Shown: in pieces, positions 49,379 through 57,818 of the stretch
Layout of the letters: every line of letters begins with the position of its first letter
Numbering within the stretch: the stretch's first letter is position 1
Made by a program: the position numbers and the translations under genes
Origin: Streptomyces cylindrosporus
GTDB taxonomy: Bacteria; Actinomycetota; Actinomycetes; Streptomycetales; Streptomycetaceae
Assembly: GCF_022698165.1 (NCBI RefSeq)
Contig: NZ_JALDAY010000018.1
Location: 62,001-126,000, forward strand
Reading direction: 5' to 3'
DNA length: 64,000 bases
Notes under the pieces: model-generated
Databases searched by the model: none
Told to the model about the DNA's origin: nothing
The model's input: only the letters and a program-made list of their open reading frames with translations

Positions 49379-49881
49379 GCCGGCCTCCCCGCCGTGGTCC
49401 CCTGGTGGCGGGCGAGCTCGAACTCGACGGCGGTGACGAGCGGTTCGACGGCGTCCTCGACGGCGGGGGACAGGCCGGTGCCCAGCGCGCCGTCGGCGCC
49501 CTCCACGGCGTACACGATCAGACGCTCCGGCAACCGGCCCAGCGCCCGGGCCAGTTCGACCGCCTCGCCGAGGCCGAGGCCGTGCGAGCTGGTCGTCGGC
49601 GGGTGCGCGAGGCAGCCGGCGTCGAGTTCCAGGCGGTGCACCCTGCCGGGGGTGCCCGGGTGGGCGTGGGCCGCGTCCACGACCACAGCCAGGTCCGTGC
49701 CCTCCCACAAGCCGATCAGCCGGCCGGGATCCCCGTCGCAGGTGGCGAGGACCGTGCCCGGCGGCAGCGGCCTGCGTGCGGCACGCTCGCGCAGCCGGGC
49801 GAGCACGGCCCAGCCCACGCCGTCGTCCCGCCGGAACTCGTTGCCGACCCCGATGACGGCGATCCGTGTACGCGTCCTCAT
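49375..49881 (-). CDS. Hydrogenase maturation endopeptidase
   Basis: The protein has 168 residues of the HyaD/HybD/HycI family. GVGNEFRRDDGVGW (about 11-24) carries a nickel-sensing acidic residue. VVDAAHAHPG and SSHGLGLGEAVELA are the other conserved stretches. It should trim the 19-residue tail of the large subunit at 42108. First gene of the hyp unit; a one-mismatch island box is 38 bp upstream. Confidence 0.93.
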   Translation of the reverse strand: MRTRTRIAVIGVGNEFRRDDGVGWAVLARLRERAARRPLPPGTVLATCDGDPGRLIGLWEGTDLAVVVDAAHAHPGTPGRVHRLELDAGCLAHPPTTSSHGLGLGEAVELARALGRLPERLIVYAVEGADGALGTGLSPAVEDAVEPLVTAVEFELARHQGTTAGRPA

Positions 49882-49918
49882 GGTCCTCACGGTGCGCCGC
49901 CGGCGCCCCGCCCGGCAT

Positions 49919-49954
49919 GGGCCGAACGACCCCACGACGGGGACCGACCCTCCC
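49919..49954 (-). promoter_or_regulatory. Island box pair upstream of the hyp genes
   Basis: The proximal GGGCCGAACGACCC (49919-49932, one mismatch) and distal GGACCGACCCTCCC (49941-49954) are 22 bp apart. The position 24 nt on reads CACCGTGAGG, only a weak core match, and sits directly before the start codon. Confidence 0.58.
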
Positions 49955-49957
49955 CGA

Positions 49958-50788
49958 CTACGACGGCACGACGGCCACCGGGCAACGGGTGTGCTCCAAC
50001 AACTCCGCAAGCGCGGTGCCGGAGGCGGACCGTCGTCCGACGACCAGGAGTTCGGCGCCCTCCGAGGCGTGCACGAGAGCCTCCGCCGGGGTGAACAGCA
50101 CGACGTCCTCCAGCACTTCGACGTCCGGGTACTTGGCGCGCCACGGCCGCAGCGCGTCGGACAGCCGCTGCACCTCCTGGTCCTCCCAGGTGGCGCGATT
50201 CTCCTCCAGGACGGGGAAGGGCGAGTCGGCGGCCTGCGCGGGCAGCTTCCAGGCGTACACGGCGTGCAGCCGTGCGCCGCGCAGCCGGGCCGCCTCGAAG
50301 GCGAAGTCCAGCGCGTCGCCCGACGAGTCGGACACGTCCACACCCACGGCCACGCCCGCGGACGGACGCGGGGGACCGTCGGCGGGCCAGGTGCCGGGCA
50401 CCAGGACCACCGGTCCGAGGGACCGCGACGCCAGGTCCGTCGCGGTCGAGCCCACGGTGATCCCGGCGTGCCCGCCTTCGCCGCGCAGCCCCACCACCAG
50501 CAGCTCGGAGTGCCCGCCCGTCGCGCGCAGCACCGGCCCCGGCGTCCCGGTGAGGCTGGTCGGCCGGGCCGTCAGGGCCGGATGCCGTGCGGTGAGCTCT
50601 GCCACCGCCCGCTCGGGCACGGTCCGGGGCCGGTACGGCCACTGCTCCACGGGATCAAGGGGCGGCGGGGGTGCCACATGCACCACTCGCAGGGGCAGCG
50701 CCCGCAGCAGCGCCTCGTGCGTGGCCCAGTCGGCGGCGGCACGGCTGCGTGCCGACCGGTCGACACCGGCGATGATCTCTCGTTGCAT
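49958..50788 (-). CDS. Universal stress protein, tandem Usp domains
   Basis: The protein has 276 residues. The first domain motif is altered (GLRGEGGHAGITVGS, G-2x-G-9x-G-S by spacing but unusual); the second is GRRSASGTALAELLEH. I took the ATG at 50788; the open frame runs 11 codons further. A GTTCGGCCC-type box pair shared with the divergent Usp is upstream. Confidence 0.92.
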   Translation of the reverse strand: MQREIIAGVDRSARSRAAADWATHEALLRALPLRVVHVAPPPPLDPVEQWPYRPRTVPERAVAELTARHPALTARPTSLTGTPGPVLRATGGHSELLVVGLRGEGGHAGITVGSTATDLASRSLGPVVLVPGTWPADGPPRPSAGVAVGVDVSDSSGDALDFAFEAARLRGARLHAVYAWKLPAQAADSPFPVLEENRATWEDQEVQRLSDALRPWRAKYPDVEVLEDVVLFTPAEALVHASEGAELLVVGRRSASGTALAELLEHTRCPVAVVPS

Positions 50789-50815
50789 GGCCTGCCGCCT
50801 TCCGTGCCGTGGGCC

Positions 50816-50918
50816 TTCCACGCTCCCCGTGCGCTCCCCGTGTGCGCAGGGGCCGAACGGTCCCGGTCGGAGACCTGGCGGCCCATACCTGTCGGCGGGG
50901 CCCGGGACGAGGCTGGAG
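50816..50918. promoter_or_regulatory. Bidirectional island promoter between usp genes
   Basis: The exact box GGGCCGAACGGTCC (50850-50863) and a second box AGACCTGGCGGCCC (50871-50884) are 21 bp apart. Rightward, 24 nt then GAGGCTGGAG (50909-50918). Leftward, 24 nt then GAGCGTGGAA (minus, 50816-50825). Confidence 0.75.
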
Positions 50919-50952
50919 GCGAGGAGCAGACCGAGCGCTGGAGGTGCGCATC

Positions 50953-51858
50953 ATGCTTCCGCCCGTCATCGCCGCAGTCGACGGATCCCCCGAGAGCCTG
51001 GCAGCCGCGGAGTGGGCCGCCCGTGAGGCGGTCCGCCGTGACCGGCCGCTGCGGCTCCTGCACGCCTGGAACTGGCACCCCCGCCAGGAGGACGGCGAAC
51101 CCGCGACGGCCACCCAGCGGTACGTCGCGCGCCGCTGCCTCCGCGAGGCGGAGAACCGCGCCCGCCGTGCCTGCCCCGAAGTCCGGCTCGCCCCCGACGC
51201 GCAGGTGGAGGGCCCCGCCACCGCGGCCCTGCTGAAGGCCTGCGGGGACGCCGACCTGCTGGTGCTGGGCTCCCGCGGGCTGAGCGGGTTCACCGGCTTC
51301 CTGGTCGGCTCGGTCGCCCTGGGAGTCGTGGCGAAGGCCGAGCGGCCGGTGGTCCTCGTCCGGGCCGGCGAGGAGGCCGCCGACGAGCACCTGCCGGACA
51401 GCGACGGGGGCGGGTCCACCCGTACCCGCTACCGGGACGTCGTCCTCGGCATCGACCTCGGTGACCCCTGCGACGAGGTGATCGAGTTCGCCTTCGAGGA
51501 GGCCAGGCTGCGGGGCGCGCGCCTGAGGGTCGTGCACGCCTGGCAGCAGCCCTCCGCGATCTCGCTGGGCCCCGGCGACGTCGCCCTGGTCGACCCGCCC
51601 GAGCGGGCCGGGGAATGGCTGGGTTTCCTCTCCGCCGTACTACAGGTCTGGCGGGAGAAGCACCCCGGTGTCGAGGTCGTCGAGACCGTGACCGAGGGCC
51701 GTCCCCAGTCCGTACTGGTGCGGGCCGCCTCCGGAGCGGGGCTGCTCGTCGTCGGCCGCCGTACCACTGAAAGCCCCACGGGTCCGCGCACCGGCCCCGT
51801 CACCCATGCCGCCATCCACCACGTCGGCTGCCCCGTGGCAGTCGTCCCGCACGCCTGA
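50953..51858 (+). CDS. Universal stress protein, tandem Usp domains
   Basis: The protein has 301 residues, closest to 5400-6305. The first domain has the full motif GSRGLSGFTGFLVGS; the second is altered (GRRTTESPTGPRTG). The ATG at 50953 follows GCTGGAGGTGCGCATC. It is transcribed with PPDK, whose ATG is 12 bp after its stop. Confidence 0.95.
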   Translation: MLPPVIAAVDGSPESLAAAEWAAREAVRRDRPLRLLHAWNWHPRQEDGEPATATQRYVARRCLREAENRARRACPEVRLAPDAQVEGPATAALLKACGDADLLVLGSRGLSGFTGFLVGSVALGVVAKAERPVVLVRAGEEAADEHLPDSDGGGSTRTRYRDVVLGIDLGDPCDEVIEFAFEEARLRGARLRVVHAWQQPSAISLGPGDVALVDPPERAGEWLGFLSAVLQVWREKHPGVEVVETVTEGRPQSVLVRAASGAGLLVVGRRTTESPTGPRTGPVTHAAIHHVGCPVAVVPHA

Positions 51859-51870
51859 GAGGCCACTGGA

Positions 51871-54573
51871 ATGAGCAAGCCGACGAAGTACGTGTACGCG
51901 TTCGCCGAGGGCGGCCGGGACATGGCCGCCCTGCTCGGCGGCAAGGGCGCCGGACTCGCCGAGATGACCAGGCTCGGACTGCCCGTCCCGCCCGGCTTCA
52001 CCGTCACCACCGACGCCTGCAAGGTCTACCTGCGCACCGGCGAGGAGCCGCCCGAGCTGGGCGTCGAGGCCGCGCAGGCGCTGGCCGGCCTGGAGCGGGC
52101 CATGGGCCGCGGCCTCGGCGCCCCCGACGACCCCCTGCTGGTGTCCGTGCGCTCGGGCGCCCGCTTCTCCATGCCGGGCATGATGGAGACCATCCTCGAC
52201 ATCGGGCTCAACGACCGCTCCGTCACCGGCCTCGCCAAGGCGTCCGGGCAGGAGAGGTCTGCCTGGGACTCCTACCGCAGGCTCATCCAGATGTTCGGCC
52301 ACACCGTGATGGGCGTGGACGGCGACCTGTTCGAGCGGGCCATCGCCGAGCACAAGGAGCGCCGCGGGGTGGCCGACGACCACCTCCTGGACACCGGCGA
52401 ACTCGCCGTGCTGACCGAGGAGTTCAAGGCGATCATCCGCAAGGAGACCGGCGAGGACTTCCCGCAGGACCCCGCCGAGCAGCTGGCCCGGGCCGTCCGC
52501 GCGGTCTTCGACTCCTGGAACACCGAGCGCGCCCGCGTCTACCGCCACCGCGAGCACATATCCGAGGACCTCGGCACCGCGGTCAACGTCCAGGCCATGG
52601 TGTTCGGCAACCTCGGCACCACTGAGACATTTAAAAGCAGCGGCACCGGAGTCGCCTTCACCCGCGACCCCGCCACCGGCGAACGCGGCATGTACGGCGA
52701 CTACCTGCCCGACGCCCAGGGCGAGGACGTCGTCGCCGGAGTGCGCGACGCGCTTCCCCTGAGCGAGCTCAAGACGCTCGACCCGCGCTCCTACGTCGAA
52801 CTCGGCGACCACCTGCGCACCCTGGAGAACCACTACCGCGACCTGTGCGACGTGGAGTTCACCGTCGAGCGCGGCAAGCTGTGGATCCTGCAGACCCGGG
52901 TCGGCAAGCGCACCGCCGAGGCCGCCTTCCGCATCGCCCACGACCTGCGTGAAGAGGGTACGATCAGCGCGGACGAGGCCGTGATCCGCGTCGACGGCGC
53001 CGAGCTGACCCGCCTGATGTTCCCCCGCTTCGACACCACCCCCGACGACATACCCCTCGCCCACGGCGTGCCCGCCTCGCCGGGCGCCGCGGTCGGCGCC
53101 GTCGTCTTCGACTCCGCCGAAGCGGTGCGCCGGGCGGCGGCCGGCGAGGCCGTGGTCCTGGTCCGCCGGGAGACCACCCCCGACGACCTGCCCGGCATGA
53201 TCGCCGCACAGGCGGTGCTGACCAGCCGTGGCGGCAAGACCAGCCACGCCGCCGTGGTCGCCCGCGGCATGGGCAAGGTGTGCGTGTGCGGCGCCGAGGC
53301 ACTCACCGTCGACCCGGACGCCCGCCGGTTCACCACGACGTCCGGGACGGTCGTACGGGAGGGCGACACCGTCTCCGTCGACGGCACCGCGGGCACCGTC
53401 CACCTGGGCGCGCTTCCCCTGACCGCGTCCGACGTCGGCCGGGCCCTGGAGAACGGCACCGCGACCGGCCCGCTCACCGAAGCGGTCCTGGGCGCCCTCG
53501 CCCACGCCGACTCCGTACGGCGCCTGGAGGTGCGGGCCAACGCCGACACCCCCGAGGACGCGGCGCGCGCCCGCAGCCTCGGCGCACAGGGGATCGGTCT
53601 GTGCCGCACCGAGCACATGTTCCTCGGTGAGCGCAGGGCCCTGGTCGAGGCGATGATCCTCGCGCCCGACGACACCGCGCGCGAGCAGGCCCTCGCCGCG
53701 CTGCTGCCGCTCCAGCGCGCGGACTTCACCGCCATCCTGGAGGCGATGGACGGGCTGCCCGTGACGATCCGGCTCCTGGACCCGCCGCTGCACGAGTTCC
53801 TGCCCGACCGCACCCAGCTCGCCGTGCGCCTGGCCGAGGCCGCCGAACCCGACCCGCGCGAGCGTGAACTCCTCGCCGCCGTCGAGCGCATGCACGAGCA
53901 GAACCCGATGCTCGGCTTGCGCGGCGTCCGCCTGGGTCTCGCCGTGCCCGGCCTGATGGCCATGCAGGTGCGGGCCGTCGCCGAAGCGGTCACCGCCCGC
54001 CTGAGCGCAGGCGGCCGCCCGCGCGCCGAGATCATGATCCCGCTCGTCGGCACGGTCGAGGAGCTGCGGCTGGCCCGGGCCGAGACGGAACGCGTCCTCG
54101 CCGAGGTGGCCGCCGAGACCGGTAGGGCCCTCGACTGCCCGATCGGTACGATGATCGAGCTGCCGCGGGCCGCGCTCACCGCCGCCCGCATCGCCGAGGC
54201 CGCCGACTTCTTCTCGTTCGGCACCAACGACCTCACCCAGACGACCTGGGGCCTGTCCCGGGACGACGCGGAGGCCTCCTTCTTCCCGCTGTACCTGGAC
54301 AAGGGCGTCTTCGAGGTGTCGCCGTTCGACTCGATCGACCAGGAGGGCGTCGGGCGGCTGGTGGAGATCGCCGTCGAGGCCGGCCGTGCCGTCCGCCCGC
54401 GTCTGGAGACGGGCGTGTGCGGCGAGCACGGCGGCGACCCCGACTCGATCCACTTCTTCCACCGGATCGGCCTGGACTACGTCTCCTGCTCCCCGTTCCG
54501 GATCCCGGCGGCCCGGCTGGAGGCGGGACGCGCGGCACTCGCGGACGGCACCGAGCGCAGCGACAGCAGGTGA
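51871..54573 (+). CDS. ppdK: Pyruvate phosphate dikinase
   Basis: The protein has 900 residues. An ATP-grasp domain (about 20-340), the phospho-His swivelling domain (GGKTSHAAVVARGMGKV, His459) and a C-terminal PEP-binding barrel (LCRTEHMFL, MIPLVG, GTNDLTQTTWGLSRDD, CGEHGGDP) make a complete enzyme. It interconverts PEP + AMP + PPi and pyruvate + ATP + Pi, a PPi-using step useful under energy limitation or for gluconeogenesis. Co-transcribed with the upstream Usp behind an island promoter. It has no dedicated regulatory protein gene in the window. Confidence 0.97.
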   Translation: MSKPTKYVYAFAEGGRDMAALLGGKGAGLAEMTRLGLPVPPGFTVTTDACKVYLRTGEEPPELGVEAAQALAGLERAMGRGLGAPDDPLLVSVRSGARFSMPGMMETILDIGLNDRSVTGLAKASGQERSAWDSYRRLIQMFGHTVMGVDGDLFERAIAEHKERRGVADDHLLDTGELAVLTEEFKAIIRKETGEDFPQDPAEQLARAVRAVFDSWNTERARVYRHREHISEDLGTAVNVQAMVFGNLGTTETFKSSGTGVAFTRDPATGERGMYGDYLPDAQGEDVVAGVRDALPLSELKTLDPRSYVELGDHLRTLENHYRDLCDVEFTVERGKLWILQTRVGKRTAEAAFRIAHDLREEGTISADEAVIRVDGAELTRLMFPRFDTTPDDIPLAHGVPASPGAAVGAVVFDSAEAVRRAAAGEAVVLVRRETTPDDLPGMIAAQAVLTSRGGKTSHAAVVARGMGKVCVCGAEALTVDPDARRFTTTSGTVVREGDTVSVDGTAGTVHLGALPLTASDVGRALENGTATGPLTEAVLGALAHADSVRRLEVRANADTPEDAARARSLGAQGIGLCRTEHMFLGERRALVEAMILAPDDTAREQALAALLPLQRADFTAILEAMDGLPVTIRLLDPPLHEFLPDRTQLAVRLAEAAEPDPRERELLAAVERMHEQNPMLGLRGVRLGLAVPGLMAMQVRAVAEAVTARLSAGGRPRAEIMIPLVGTVEELRLARAETERVLAEVAAETGRALDCPIGTMIELPRAALTAARIAEAADFFSFGTNDLTQTTWGLSRDDAEASFFPLYLDKGVFEVSPFDSIDQEGVGRLVEIAVEAGRAVRPRLETGVCGEHGGDPDSIHFFHRIGLDYVSCSPFRIPAARLEAGRAALADGTERSDSR

Positions 54574-54589
54574 CCCACGCCGGCCGCGC

Positions 54590-54940
54590 TCAGGTGCGGT
54601 CGCCCTTCGGCTTGCCCCGCTGGTCGGGGGTGCCGTGCGGCGGCGGGCTGAAGGGCTGCGGCGAGGTCGCGGGGGAGACCGGCGAGCCGGTGCGGTGACC
54701 GCCCTGCTCGGGGCGGAGCGCACCGGGATCGCCGGACGTCGGTTCGGCACCGGTGCGCAGCTGCTCCAGGCGGGCCGAGAGGAGTTCCGTCACCGGCAGC
54801 CGGTCGGCGTGGGCCTGCTCGTACGTCAGCAGGCTCTCGACCTCCTCCTCGGTCAGCGACCGTACGCGGCTCTCCAGGCCGCCGATCGGCAGGTGGTCGT
54901 AGTCGGGCAGGGGCAGGGTGCTGCGGATGGGGTCGGTCAT
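54590..54940 (-). CDS. Hypothetical protein with short conserved N-terminal domain
   Basis: The protein has 116 residues. The first 65 (LPLPDYDHLPIGGLESRVRSL, then LLTYEQAHADRLPVTELLSARLEQL) look like a small helical domain that I recall at the C-terminus of several actinobacterial proteins. The rest is disordered, rich in Pro, Ser and Gly. The ATG at 54940 follows GGAGGAATCGAG. Marks the right end of the island; no island box seen. Confidence 0.68.
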   Translation of the reverse strand: MTDPIRSTLPLPDYDHLPIGGLESRVRSLTEEEVESLLTYEQAHADRLPVTELLSARLEQLRTGAEPTSGDPGALRPEQGGHRTGSPVSPATSPQPFSPPPHGTPDQRGKPKGDRT

Positions 54941-54981
54941 GGGTCTCGATTCCTCCCGTGACGGATGTGACGGTCCCGGCG

Positions 54982-55344
54982 TCAGCCGACGCCCGGACCG
55001 CCGCTGCCGAACGACCCGCTGCCGCCCTCGCGCCAGCGGGGCCGCGGCTTCGACGGGGCGCTGCGGCTGGGCGAGTTGCCGTGCCCCGGCAGCTCGTGCG
55101 GGGTCAGCCGGGTGTCACTACGGGGCACCTCGTCGGGCTCACGGCTCTCCAGCACCTCGCGCACCGGACCCTCGTCCGGTACTCGCGGCTGCTCCTCCGG
55201 GCGCGGCGGGCGCGGCTCACGGCGCCGGATGCGGGCGCCCAGCACGAAGGCGCCCAGCAGCAGGGCCACGATGACCACACCTGCCGCGATGAGCCCCATC
55301 GCGGAGGCACTGCTTGCGGCGATGTGCGTCCATGTGCTGTTCAT
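54982..55344 (-). CDS. Single-pass membrane protein (DUF6479-like)
   Basis: The protein has 120 residues. A hydrophobic helix near the N-terminus (about 15-38, MGLIAAGVVIVALLLGAFVLG), an RIRRREPRPPRPEE stop-transfer, then a Pro/Arg-rich tail ending GSGSFGSGGPGVG. The tail composition and size resemble the Streptomyces DUF6479 group. Function unknown. It is 41 bp upstream of the 54590-54940 gene on the same strand. Confidence 0.7.
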   Translation of the reverse strand: MNSTWTHIAASSASAMGLIAAGVVIVALLLGAFVLGARIRRREPRPPRPEEQPRVPDEGPVREVLESREPDEVPRSDTRLTPHELPGHGNSPSRSAPSKPRPRWREGGSGSFGSGGPGVG

Positions 55345-55451
55345 GGCACGCGAGTACCCGCCGCCTCCACCATGAACCCGTCCACCACGACTCCCCGCAC
55401 GGGCCCGGGAACCCGGGGTTTGACGCGATGGTCACCGGCTACTCGCGCTGT

Positions 55452-55826
55452 GTGACTTCGACTACATCCCAGCAGGAGCTCTTCCGGTTCCTGGAGGACC
55501 GCTTCGCGTGCGCCCAGGCCTGCACCGAGTGCGCACGGGCGTGTGCGCTGCGCGCGAGCCTCGTGGATCCGGACGGGACACAGCAACATGAACTCGCACG
55601 ACGCAAGGGCATCATGTGCGCGGAGGTGTGCGACGCGACCTGCCGCGTGCTGTCGGAGCAGAACCGGCTGGACGAGGCCGGCATGCGCATGCAGGTGGAA
55701 TGGTGCCGCACCGTGAGCCTGGAGTGCGCGCACGTCTTCGACGCGCAGCCGAACGCCGAGGACGGCGCGAAGGCCTGCCGTGAGTGCGCACAGGCCTGCA
55801 CGGACTTCCTCGCCACGCTGAACTGA
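55452..55826 (+). CDS. Cys-rich four-helix-bundle (copper-storage-like) protein
   Basis: The protein has 124 residues with 13 Cys in helix-compatible spacing: CAQACTECARACAL, MCAEVCDATC, WCRTVSLECAHVF, ACRECAQACTDFL. This pattern matches four-helix-bundle Cu-binding proteins of the Csp3 type, often misnamed ferredoxin. There is no signal peptide, so cytosolic. I prefer GTG 55452: TTGACG (55420-55425) and TACTCG place the transcript start at or next to it, giving leaderless translation. An ATG at 55428 is the alternative. Confidence 0.72.
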   Translation: MTSTTSQQELFRFLEDRFACAQACTECARACALRASLVDPDGTQQHELARRKGIMCAEVCDATCRVLSEQNRLDEAGMRMQVEWCRTVSLECAHVFDAQPNAEDGAKACRECAQACTDFLATLN

Positions 55827-55829
55827 AGC

Positions 55830-56402
55830 TCAGGACGCCCTGGCGCTCAGCGGGTGACCGAGCCGGACGTTCCAGCGTCCCGACCTGCCGCTGAGCTCGA
55901 CGGCGGTGAGCGGCGGAACGTCCGTGCGCCAGAAGGCCGACTCCGGCGCACCGAGCGCCCGTACCACCGCGGCCCGTACGACCTCGGGCTCGGCAACGGC
56001 CAGCGTCCGCCCCTCCGGTACCGACCCGAGCCAGCCCTCGACCCGGTCGCACAGTGCCGACACCGACTCCCCGCCGTGCGGGGCGGATCCGGGGTCGGAC
56101 AGCCAGCGGGCCAGTCCCTCGGGCTCCCGCTCGCTCACCTCGGCCAGCGTCGCCCCGCGCCAGCGTCCCGTGTCCAGCTGCGCCAACTCCGGTGCGTCCA
56201 CGGCGTCGAGGCCCAGCGCGCCCGCCGTCTCGCGGCAGCGGACGGTGGGGGAGGAGACCGTCCGGACGGCTTCGGGGAGCGTGCCGGCGGCCGCCCGTGC
56301 CTGCCGCAACCCCGTGGCGTCGAGGGGGCATCCGTCGTCGAAGCGGGCCTCCCTGAGGGCCGCCGTGATCGCCGGTGAGATCAAGATCACTCGGCTCGTC
56401 AT
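55830..56402 (-). CDS. Histidine phosphatase family protein lacking catalytic histidines
   Basis: The protein has 190 residues. The fold is that of cofactor-dependent phosphoglycerate mutase / CobC-type phosphatases (SPTVRCRETAGALG, PHGGESVSALCDRV). The RHG motif expected near residue 9 reads SPA (ILISPAITAAL), and the second His region reads LAVAEPEVVRAAVV. Both catalytic His are therefore absent. It is probably not an active phosphatase of the usual kind. The ATG at 56402 is the better start than a GTG/ATG 10 codons upstream. It is divergent from the cobalamin-controlled cbt genes. Confidence 0.82.
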   Translation of the reverse strand: MTSRVILISPAITAALREARFDDGCPLDATGLRQARAAAGTLPEAVRTVSSPTVRCRETAGALGLDAVDAPELAQLDTGRWRGATLAEVSEREPEGLARWLSDPGSAPHGGESVSALCDRVEGWLGSVPEGRTLAVAEPEVVRAAVVRALGAPESAFWRTDVPPLTAVELSGRSGRWNVRLGHPLSARAS

Positions 56403-56534
56403 ACGTCCACCCCGCGCTCGACATCCCTTCAAGTCCCTTGATCCACCGGCGAAAACCGCTCCCCAGGAGCGCTCACGCCGGTTTCACGCGCTCTTGGCCG
56501 CGCCCCGGCTTCGCGGTACGGTCTCGTGGATATT

Positions 56535-56665
56535 GACGACGGCACAGCGGAAGCCGGTGAGATTCCGGCACGGTCGCGCCACTGTATGCCGGGCACGCAC
56601 CCTGGGTGCGCGCCGGGCAAGTCAGACCCGCCCCGTCGTCGTGTGCACCACCGAGACGGGACGCG
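56535..56665 (+). ncRNA. Cobalamin riboswitch upstream of cbtB
   Basis: Conserved cobalamin-aptamer segments appear in order: GGAAGCCGGTGAGATTCCGG (56549-56568), CGGTCGCGCCACTGT, then the B12-box-like AAGTCAGACCCGC (56619-56631). A CCCGTC...GACGGG stem (about 56632-56660) may sequester the leader before the ribosome-binding site. High cobalamin should turn cbtB-cbtA off. Boundaries are approximate. Confidence 0.88.
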
Positions 56666-56686
56666 AGTTCCCCAGGAGGGCCTGCC

Positions 56687-56908
56687 ATGGCGCAGTCTGT
56701 CGCTCAGCCGACCACCACCCCCACCGCCGTACCGGCGAAGCTGCCGATCGGCGCGATCGTCCCCTGGGCGGTCTTCTTCGGCATCCTGATGCTGGTCCTG
56801 CTCTACTTCGTCGGCGCCGAGCAGGGCGCCACCACCGTGATGAGCGGAGACAACGTGCACGAGTGGGTGCACGACGCCCGCCACCTGCTCGGCTTCCCCT
56901 GCCACTGA
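56687..56908 (+). CDS. cbtB: Cobalt transporter subunit CbtB
   Basis: The protein has 73 residues: one transmembrane helix (about 24-45, IVPWAVFFGILMLVLLYFVG) and a His-rich C-terminus (VHEWVHDARHLLGFPCH) typical of CbtB. The ATG at 56687 follows CAGGAGGGCCTGCC. Riboswitch control and the adjacent cbtA support cobalt uptake for B12. Confidence 0.92.
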   Translation: MAQSVAQPTTTPTAVPAKLPIGAIVPWAVFFGILMLVLLYFVGAEQGATTVMSGDNVHEWVHDARHLLGFPCH

Positions 56909-56933
56909 CGGCGGGAGAAGAACGTACGAGCCC

Positions 56934-57689
56934 ATGAACTCGGCAACCGTCCGCAACCTCCTGGTGCGCGGCATGCTCGCGGGACTCGCCGCGGGCCTGC
57001 TCGCCCTCGTCGTCGCCTACTTCCTCGGTGAACCGCGCGTCGACGCGGCCATCGCCTACGAGGAGGCGCACTCGCACGAACACGGCGTCGAAACCGTCAG
57101 CCGCACGATGCAGTCCACCGCGGGCCTGTCCACCGGTGTCCTCGTCTACGGCATCGCGTTCGGCGGCATCGCCGCCCTCGCGTACTGCTTCGCACTGGGC
57201 CGCATCGGCCGCTTCGGGGCGCGCGCGAGCGCACTGCTCCTCGCGGCCGCCGGCCTGATCGCCGTGTACGTCGTGCCGTTCCTGAAGTACCCGGCCAACC
57301 CGCCGTCCGTCGGCGACCCCGACACCATCGGCAGGCGCACCGCGCTGTACTTCCTGATGGTCCTGCTCAGCGTCCTGCTCGCGGTCGCCACTGTGATCCT
57401 CGGCAGGCGCCTCGCGCCGCGCCTGGGCAACTGGAACGCGACCCTTGCGGCCGGGGCGTTCTTCCTCCTCGTGGTCGGGCTCGCGTACGCGTTCCTGCCG
57501 TCCTTCAACGAGGTCCCGAAGACCTTCCCGGCCACCCTGCTCTGGCAGTTCCGGCTGGCGGCCCTGGCCATCCAGGTCACCCTGTGGACCTCCTTCGGGC
57601 TGGTCTTCGGACTGCTCGCGGAACGGGAGCTCGCGCCGAAGCCGGCCCGCGCCACCACCGCCGCACAGGCAACACCGGTCGCTCACTGA
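56934..57689 (+). CDS. cbtA: Cobalt transporter subunit CbtA
   Basis: The protein has 251 residues with five or so transmembrane helices. It begins LLVRGMLAGLAAGLLALVVAY and carries the family acid/His stretch EEAHSHEHG (about 43-51) in the first external loop. It is co-transcribed with cbtB (25 bp gap) and ended by a strong terminator. Confidence 0.92.
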   Translation: MNSATVRNLLVRGMLAGLAAGLLALVVAYFLGEPRVDAAIAYEEAHSHEHGVETVSRTMQSTAGLSTGVLVYGIAFGGIAALAYCFALGRIGRFGARASALLLAAAGLIAVYVVPFLKYPANPPSVGDPDTIGRRTALYFLMVLLSVLLAVATVILGRRLAPRLGNWNATLAAGAFFLLVVGLAYAFLPSFNEVPKTFPATLLWQFRLAALAIQVTLWTSFGLVFGLLAERELAPKPARATTAAQATPVAH

Positions 57690-57703
57690 GCACTTCACCG
57701 GCG

Positions 57704-57734
57704 AAGGGCCCCCGGACAGCGACCGGGGGCCCTT
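57704..57734 (+). terminator. Rho-independent-type terminator after cbtA
   Basis: Arms AAGGGCCCCCGG (57704-57715) and CCGGGGGCCCTT (57723-57734) pair perfectly over 12 bp with a 7-nt loop. TCTCC follows. Confidence 0.85.
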
Positions 57735-57761
57735 TCTCCATCCCGCGCCATTCCTTATTTC

Positions 57762-57775
57762 TGGAACACGTTCTA
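57762..57775. promoter_or_regulatory. KstR-type operator
   Basis: TGGAACACGTTCTA fits the KstR consensus TNNAACNNGTTNNA at every fixed position, 43 bp upstream of the acyl-CoA dehydrogenase start. Suggests control by a TetR-type steroid-catabolism repressor. Confidence 0.65.
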
Positions 57776-57818
57776 CGGTGTGCGCCGTCAGGACCGGACC
57801 GGCAGGCCTGGAGGCGCC

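Noticed and set aside
46541..51235. Very long open frame (1564 codons) on the plus strand opposite the hydrogenase-maturation genes
   Set aside because: Product is low-complexity Arg/Pro/Gly-rich and matches no family. It is the antisense shadow of high-GC hyp genes.
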